Positions 60,548 through 64,000 of a stretch of DNA of 64,000 nucleotides are shown piece by piece. The first letter of the stretch is position 1. Every line of letters starts with the position of its first letter. This stretch comes from Aeromonas diversa CDC 2478-85 (GTDB lineage: Bacteria; Pseudomonadota; Gammaproteobacteria; Enterobacterales; Aeromonadaceae), in contig NZ_CDCE01000035.1 in assembly GCF_000819805.1 (NCBI RefSeq), positions 131,047 to 195,046 on the forward strand, given 5' to 3'. Under the pieces are notes generated by a model. The model saw nothing but the letters and a program-made list of their open reading frames with translations. It searched no databases and was not told where the DNA came from. Both the position numbers and the translations under genes were made by a program.

Positions 60548-63500
60548 TTAACGCCCTTGCAGGGCCTGAGCCAGGGTCGTGGCCTGACTTCGTTCGGTTT
60601 CTTGTAGTGTCGCGAGTTGTTGGGTCAGGGTTGGCGAGGCCGCGCCAGTACCGAGAACCTGGCTCCAGCTGCCGCCACTGAAGAGTTCCAGTGGGCGGTG
60701 CTCTGACAAAGAGGAGGGCCAGTAAGCACTCACCCCATTGCTCTCAGCGCCGGTCCAGTTAAACCCTGTTTGTCCGCTGCCGGGGCTGCCATCCCGGTTG
60801 GTGCCGAAGACATTGGCCAGCGCGCTCGAATGGGACAGGGTGCCGGCGGCGAAGTTGACGCTGGTACTGCCCGCACTGGTTGTCAGCAAGGATTCGCTCG
60901 GCAGCAAAGCGTCTTGCTGAAATGGGGGTTGAGTCGTCAGGGGCTGTGTACTGAGGGGCGAGGAGTTTGTCTTGTCGTTGCCATCCGTCACCCTGAACTC
61001 TGGATCTCCCTGGGTCTGGCCCGACTGGGCGACAGTCAGGGTGAAGGTGCTGCTGGCACTGGTATTGGCGAGGTCAGTCGCGGTAACCCGGATGCTGAGG
61101 CTACCGACGTCCCCATTCGATGGTGTCCCCGAGAAGGTACCGGTGGCCGGATTGAAGCTGAGCCAGCCGGGCAGGGCAGATCCATCGGCCAGGGTGGCGC
61201 TGAGGGTCAGGCTGTCGCCAGCATCGACATCGCTGAAGCTGCCCGACGGTAATGAAACGCTGAACGGGGTGCCGCTGGTGGCGCTCTGGTTGGCGATGTT
61301 GCCGGCCGTGGGGGCGTCATTGGTGTTGACCACGGTGAGCACGAAGGTGCTGCTGACCGAGGCGTTGGCACTGTCGGTGGCGGTGACCCGGATGCTGATG
61401 TTGCCGACGTCCCCGTTGGCCGGGGTGCCGGAGAAGGTACCGGTGGCCGGGTTGAAGCTGAGCCAGCCGGGCATGGCAGAGCCGTCGGCCAGGGTGGCGC
61501 TGAGGGTCAGGCTGTCGCCGGCATCGACATCGGCGAAGGTGTTGGCCGGCAGGGTGAAGCTGAAGGCCGCGTCCTCGTTGACGCTCTGATTGGTGATGCT
61601 CCCTGCCGTGGGGGCATGATTGTCAGTCGTAACAGAGAGAACGAAGGTGCTGCTGGCACTGGCGTTAGCGAGGTCGGTGGCGGTGACCCGGATACTGATG
61701 CTGCCAACGTCCCCATGAGTCGGTGTGCCCGAGAAGGTGCCGTTGGTCGGGTTGAAACTGAGCCAGCCGGGCAGAGCGGAGCCGTCGGCCAGGGTGGCTC
61801 TCAGCACCAGACTGTCGCCGGCATCGACATCACTGAAACTGCCCGACGGTAATGGAAAGCTAAACGGGGTGCCGCTGGTGGCGTTCTGGCTGGCAATGCT
61901 GTTTGCCGTGGGGGCGTCATTGGTGTTGACCACGGTGAGAACAAAAGTGCTGCTGACCGTAGCGTTGGAGCGGTCGGTGGCGGTGACTCTGACGCCGATG
62001 TTGCCGACATCCCCGTTGGTTGGAGTGCCGGAGAAGGTGCCAGTGGCCGGGGTGAAGCTGAGCCAACCGGGCAGGGCTGAACCGTTGGCCAGGGTGGCGC
62101 TGAGCACCAGACTGTCACCGGGATCGTTGTCAGTGAAGGTGTTGGCCGGCAGGGTAAAGTTAAATACGGCGTCCTCACTGACACTTTGGTTGGCAATGCC
62201 AGAGGTTACGGGCGAGGTGTTGCTGGGGGCCACTGTGATGGTCAGGGTGTCGGTATCGGACTGGGCTCCACCACTGCCACTCGAGCCTTGGTCATTGGTC
62301 ACTATTTGCAGGCTGGCTGCGCCTTGATAACCCGAAGTGGGGGTGAAAATCAGACCATTGAGCGCCGTGTTGATATCGGCCTGGCTACCGGTAAAAGTCA
62401 TGCTGCCATCGCCGCTGCCGTCACCCAGTGTGAAGCTCAGGCCGGCAATGGTCGCCAGGGTCAGGGTCCCCTGACTGGCCGTCAAGGTGACCTGCAGCGA
62501 CCCGGTCGCATCGGGGTCGCTCAGGCTGATCCCATTACCGTTGGCTGTGCTAAACACCAGTTGACCATTCTGCGGAGCAGTCTGGTTAGTCGGCAGGTTG
62601 TTGACCGGCGCATCGTTGACCGCAGTTACGCTGACGCTCTGGGTGGCGGCGCTGCTGGCGTCGGTGCCATCGTTGACGGTGAAGCTGATGGTGCGGGTAC
62701 TGGTGTTGGGGTTCTCACTGCTGTTGGCGTAAGTGACGGCGCGCAGGGCGGCCTGCCACTGGGCCAGGGTCGCGCTGGCGCCGGCCGAGGTGAGGGTGAG
62801 CACCCCGGTGCCGCTGTTGTAGCTGGCGGAGATGTTGCCCATGGTACTGCCGTCATTGGTGAAGGCGAGCAGGTCCTGGCCGGACTGGAAGTTACCCGTG
62901 ATGGCGACGGTGGCGCTGGCCAGGGTGGTGCTGTCGACGTCAGACAGGGTCAGGCCGCTGTCGATGGCGGCCGGCGTTCCCTCGGTGAAGGGGGTCGTGC
63001 CGCCGGCTGTGGTGACCTGGGGCGCATCGTTGACCGCAGTCACGCTGACGTTCTGGGTGGAGGCGCTGCTGGCGTCGGTGCCATCGTTGACGGTGAAGCT
63101 GACGGTGCGGGCGCTGGTATTGGGGGTCTCACTGCTGTTGGCGTAAGTGACGGCGCGCAGGGCTGCCTGCCACTGGGCCAGGGTCGCGGTGGCACCGGCC
63201 GAGCTGAGGGTGAGCACCCCGGTGCCACTGTTGTAGCTGGCGGAGATGTTGCCCATGGTGCTGCCGTCATTGGTGAAGGCGAGCAGGTCTTGGCCGGACT
63301 GGAAGTTACCCGTGATGGTGACGGTGGCGCTGGCCAGAGTGGTGCTGTCGACGTCAGACAGAGTCAGGCTGCTGTCGATGGCGGCCGGCGTACCCTCGGT
63401 GAAGGGGGTGGTACCGCCAGCTGTGGTGACCTGGGGCGCATCGTTGACCGCGGTCACGCTGACGATGCGGGTGGCGGCGCTGCTGGAGGTGACGCCATCG

Positions 63501-64000
63501 TTGGCGGTGAAGCTGACGGTACGGGCGCTGGTGTTGGGGCTCTCGCTGCTGTTGGCGTAAGTGACGGCGCGCAGGGCGGCCTGCCACTGGGCCAGGGTCG
63601 CGGTGGCGCCGGCCGAGGTGAGGGTGAGCACCCCGGTACCACTGTTGTAGCTGGCGGAAATGTTGCCCATGGTACTGCCGTCATTGGTGAAGGCGAGCAG
63701 GTCTTGGCCGGACTGGAAGTTACCCGTGATGGCGACGGTGGCGCTGGCCAGGGTCGCGCTGTCGGTGTCAGCCAGGGTGAGGCCACTGTCGATGACTGTG
63801 GCGGAAGCCCCCTCGGTGAAGGGGGTGGTACCACCGGTAGTGGTGACTTGGGGTGCATCGTTGGCCGCGGCTACACTGACATTTTGTGTGGCGGCGCTGC
63901 TGGCGTCGGTGCCATCGTTGACGACGAAGTTAACTGTGCGGGTACTGGTGTTCGGGGTGCCGCTGCTGTTGTCATAGGTAACGGCGCGCAGGGCGGCCTG
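60548..64000 (-). CDS. Giant repeat-built surface/secreted protein, 3' part
   Basis: At least 1,150 residues are encoded here; the start lies beyond the window. From N- to C-terminus: more than three 138-residue repeats (PFTEGTPAAIDSSLTLSDVD, FTNDGSTMGNISASYNSGTG and AVNDAP boxes), one unlike domain of about 125 residues, four 100-residue cadherin/putative-Ig repeats (DGSALPGWLSFNPATGTFSG boxes), and a 190-residue Ser/Thr/Gln-rich tail ending TLAQALQGR. No cysteine and no visible RTX nonapeptides occur in this part. The composition (Thr, Ser, Asp, Gly, Ala) and domains fit a large adhesin. The downstream TolC gene suggests type I secretion. Function is inferred. Confidence 0.85.
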   Translation of the reverse strand, partial: QAALRAVTYDNSSGTPNTSTRTVNFVVNDGTDASSAATQNVSVAAANDAPQVTTTGGTTPFTEGASATVIDSGLTLADTDSATLASATVAITGNFQSGQDLLAFTNDGSTMGNISASYNSGTGVLTLTSAGATATLAQWQAALRAVTYANSSESPNTSARTVSFTANDGVTSSSAATRIVSVTAVNDAPQVTTAGGTTPFTEGTPAAIDSSLTLSDVDSTTLASATVTITGNFQSGQDLLAFTNDGSTMGNISASYNSGTGVLTLSSAGATATLAQWQAALRAVTYANSSETPNTSARTVSFTVNDGTDASSASTQNVSVTAVNDAPQVTTAGGTTPFTEGTPAAIDSGLTLSDVDSTTLASATVAITGNFQSGQDLLAFTNDGSTMGNISASYNSGTGVLTLTSAGASATLAQWQAALRAVTYANSSENPNTSTRTISFTVNDGTDASSAATQSVSVTAVNDAPVNNLPTNQTAPQNGQLVFSTANGNGISLSDPDATGSLQVTLTASQGTLTLATIAGLSFTLGDGSGDGSMTFTGSQADINTALNGLIFTPTSGYQGAASLQIVTNDQGSSGSGGAQSDTDTLTITVAPSNTSPVTSGIANQSVSEDAVFNFTLPANTFTDNDPGDSLVLSATLANGSALPGWLSFTPATGTFSGTPTNGDVGNIGVRVTATDRSNATVSSTFVLTVVNTNDAPTANSIASQNATSGTPFSFPLPSGSFSDVDAGDSLVLRATLADGSALPGWLSFNPTNGTFSGTPTHGDVGSISIRVTATDLANASASSTFVLSVTTDNHAPTAGSITNQSVNEDAAFSFTLPANTFADVDAGDSLTLSATLADGSAMPGWLSFNPATGTFSGTPANGDVGNISIRVTATDSANASVSSTFVLTVVNTNDAPTAGNIANQSATSGTPFSVSLPSGSFSDVDAGDSLTLSATLADGSALPGWLSFNPATGTFSGTPSNGDVGSLSIRVTATDLANTSASSTFTLTVAQSGQTQGDPEFRVTDGNDKTNSSPLSTQPLTTQPPFQQDALLPSESLLTTSAGSTSVNFAAGTLSHSSALANVFGTNRDGSPGSGQTGFNWTGAESNGVSAYWPSSLSEHRPLELFSGGSWSQVLGTGAASPTLTQQLATLQETERSQATTLAQALQGR
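61043..62242 (-). repeat. Four 300-bp tandem repeats, alternating A/B types
   Basis: The same landmark (GAAGGTGCTGCTG or near variant) recurs at 61043, 61343, 61643 and 61943, exactly 300 bp apart with no indel. Units 1 and 3 encode the SGTPF / LPSGSFSDVD / TDLAN type; units 2 and 4 encode the NEDA / LPANTF / NTNDAPT type. The array is thus two copies of a 600-bp dimer. Each unit is one cadherin/Ig-like domain. Confidence 0.88.
62610..64000 (-). repeat. 414-bp tandem repeats, at least 3.3 copies
   Basis: The landmark GCATCGTTG (one variant) occurs at 62610, 63024, 63438 and 63855. The spacing is 414, 414 and 417 bp; the extra codon lies in the third unit (GASATVIDSG in place of GTPAAIDSG). 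Units are nearly identical over long stretches of DNA, which implies recent duplication or gene conversion. The array continues past the window. Confidence 0.9.

Noticed and set aside
60548..64000. CRISPR or simple-sequence repeat array in the last 3.5 kb
   Set aside because: Repeat units are 300 and 414 bp, in frame and coding, with no spacers. They are protein-domain repeats.

Overview
The window is a gamma-proteobacterial chromosome segment, most likely from an Aeromonas. That assignment is an inference. It rests on a high-GC core with enteric-like gene orders (xerC-yigB; glnA-glnL-glnG divergent from typA; gmk-rpoZ-spoT-trmH; pldB-yigL; tRNAs Arg-His-Leu-Pro) and on a fused glycosyltransferase/deacetylase resembling the bifunctional LPS-core enzyme WahA known from Aeromonas. 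Most of the window is housekeeping DNA. No CRISPR array, intact insertion sequence, prophage or rRNA gene was seen.

Layout. 0-3 kb: the end of xerC, yigB, an MscS-type channel with a cyclic-nucleotide-binding domain, and a small lipoprotein. 3-10 kb: the nitrogen-control block glnG, glnL, a DUF4124 gene and glnA, divergent from typA, with a recognisable sigma-54 promoter and NtrC sites. 10-16 kb: yihY, uppP, tdh-kbl (threonine catabolism), a TetR regulator and hldD. 16-24.5 kb: an LPS locus. The bifunctional transferase/deacetylase is followed by an AT-rich insert of about 5 kb (O-antigen ligase, integrase remnant, acetyltransferase, three glycosyltransferases), and GC-rich sequence returns in a polytopic membrane protein. 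24.5-32 kb: tcdA, csdE-csdA, rep, a GGDEF-EAL protein and a cytochrome c5. 32-37 kb: a tetR-adaptor-RND efflux operon whose pump gene carries a one-base frameshift. 37-41 kb: a four-tRNA operon, a chemoreceptor and two ricin-B-type lectin lipoproteins. 41-48 kb: yigL, pldB, a CatB-like acetyltransferase, trmH, spoT, rpoZ and gmk. 48-60 kb: opsX-like heptosyltransferase and kdkA, a PAS/degenerate-GGDEF protein, two DMT transporters, a LysR regulator, a second-type tryptophanyl-tRNA synthetase, uspA, fabV, ftnA and a YhiN-type flavoprotein. 59-64 kb: a lipoprotein TolC-family gene and, directly upstream of it, the 3' part of a very large repeat-built surface protein running off the window end.

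How parts work together. GlnL/GlnG sense nitrogen status and act on the sigma-54 promoter of glnA; a perfect NtrC palindrome also sits at the glnL start. hldD, the opsX-like gene, kdkA, the WahA-like enzyme, the O-antigen ligase and the island transferases all serve LPS core or O-antigen assembly. The strain-variable part is probably the AT-rich insert, whose edge holds a dead tyrosine-recombinase fragment. The repeat protein and its TolC partner look like a type I-secreted adhesin system. It is the least ordinary locus here, together with the LPS insert and the frameshifted efflux pump.
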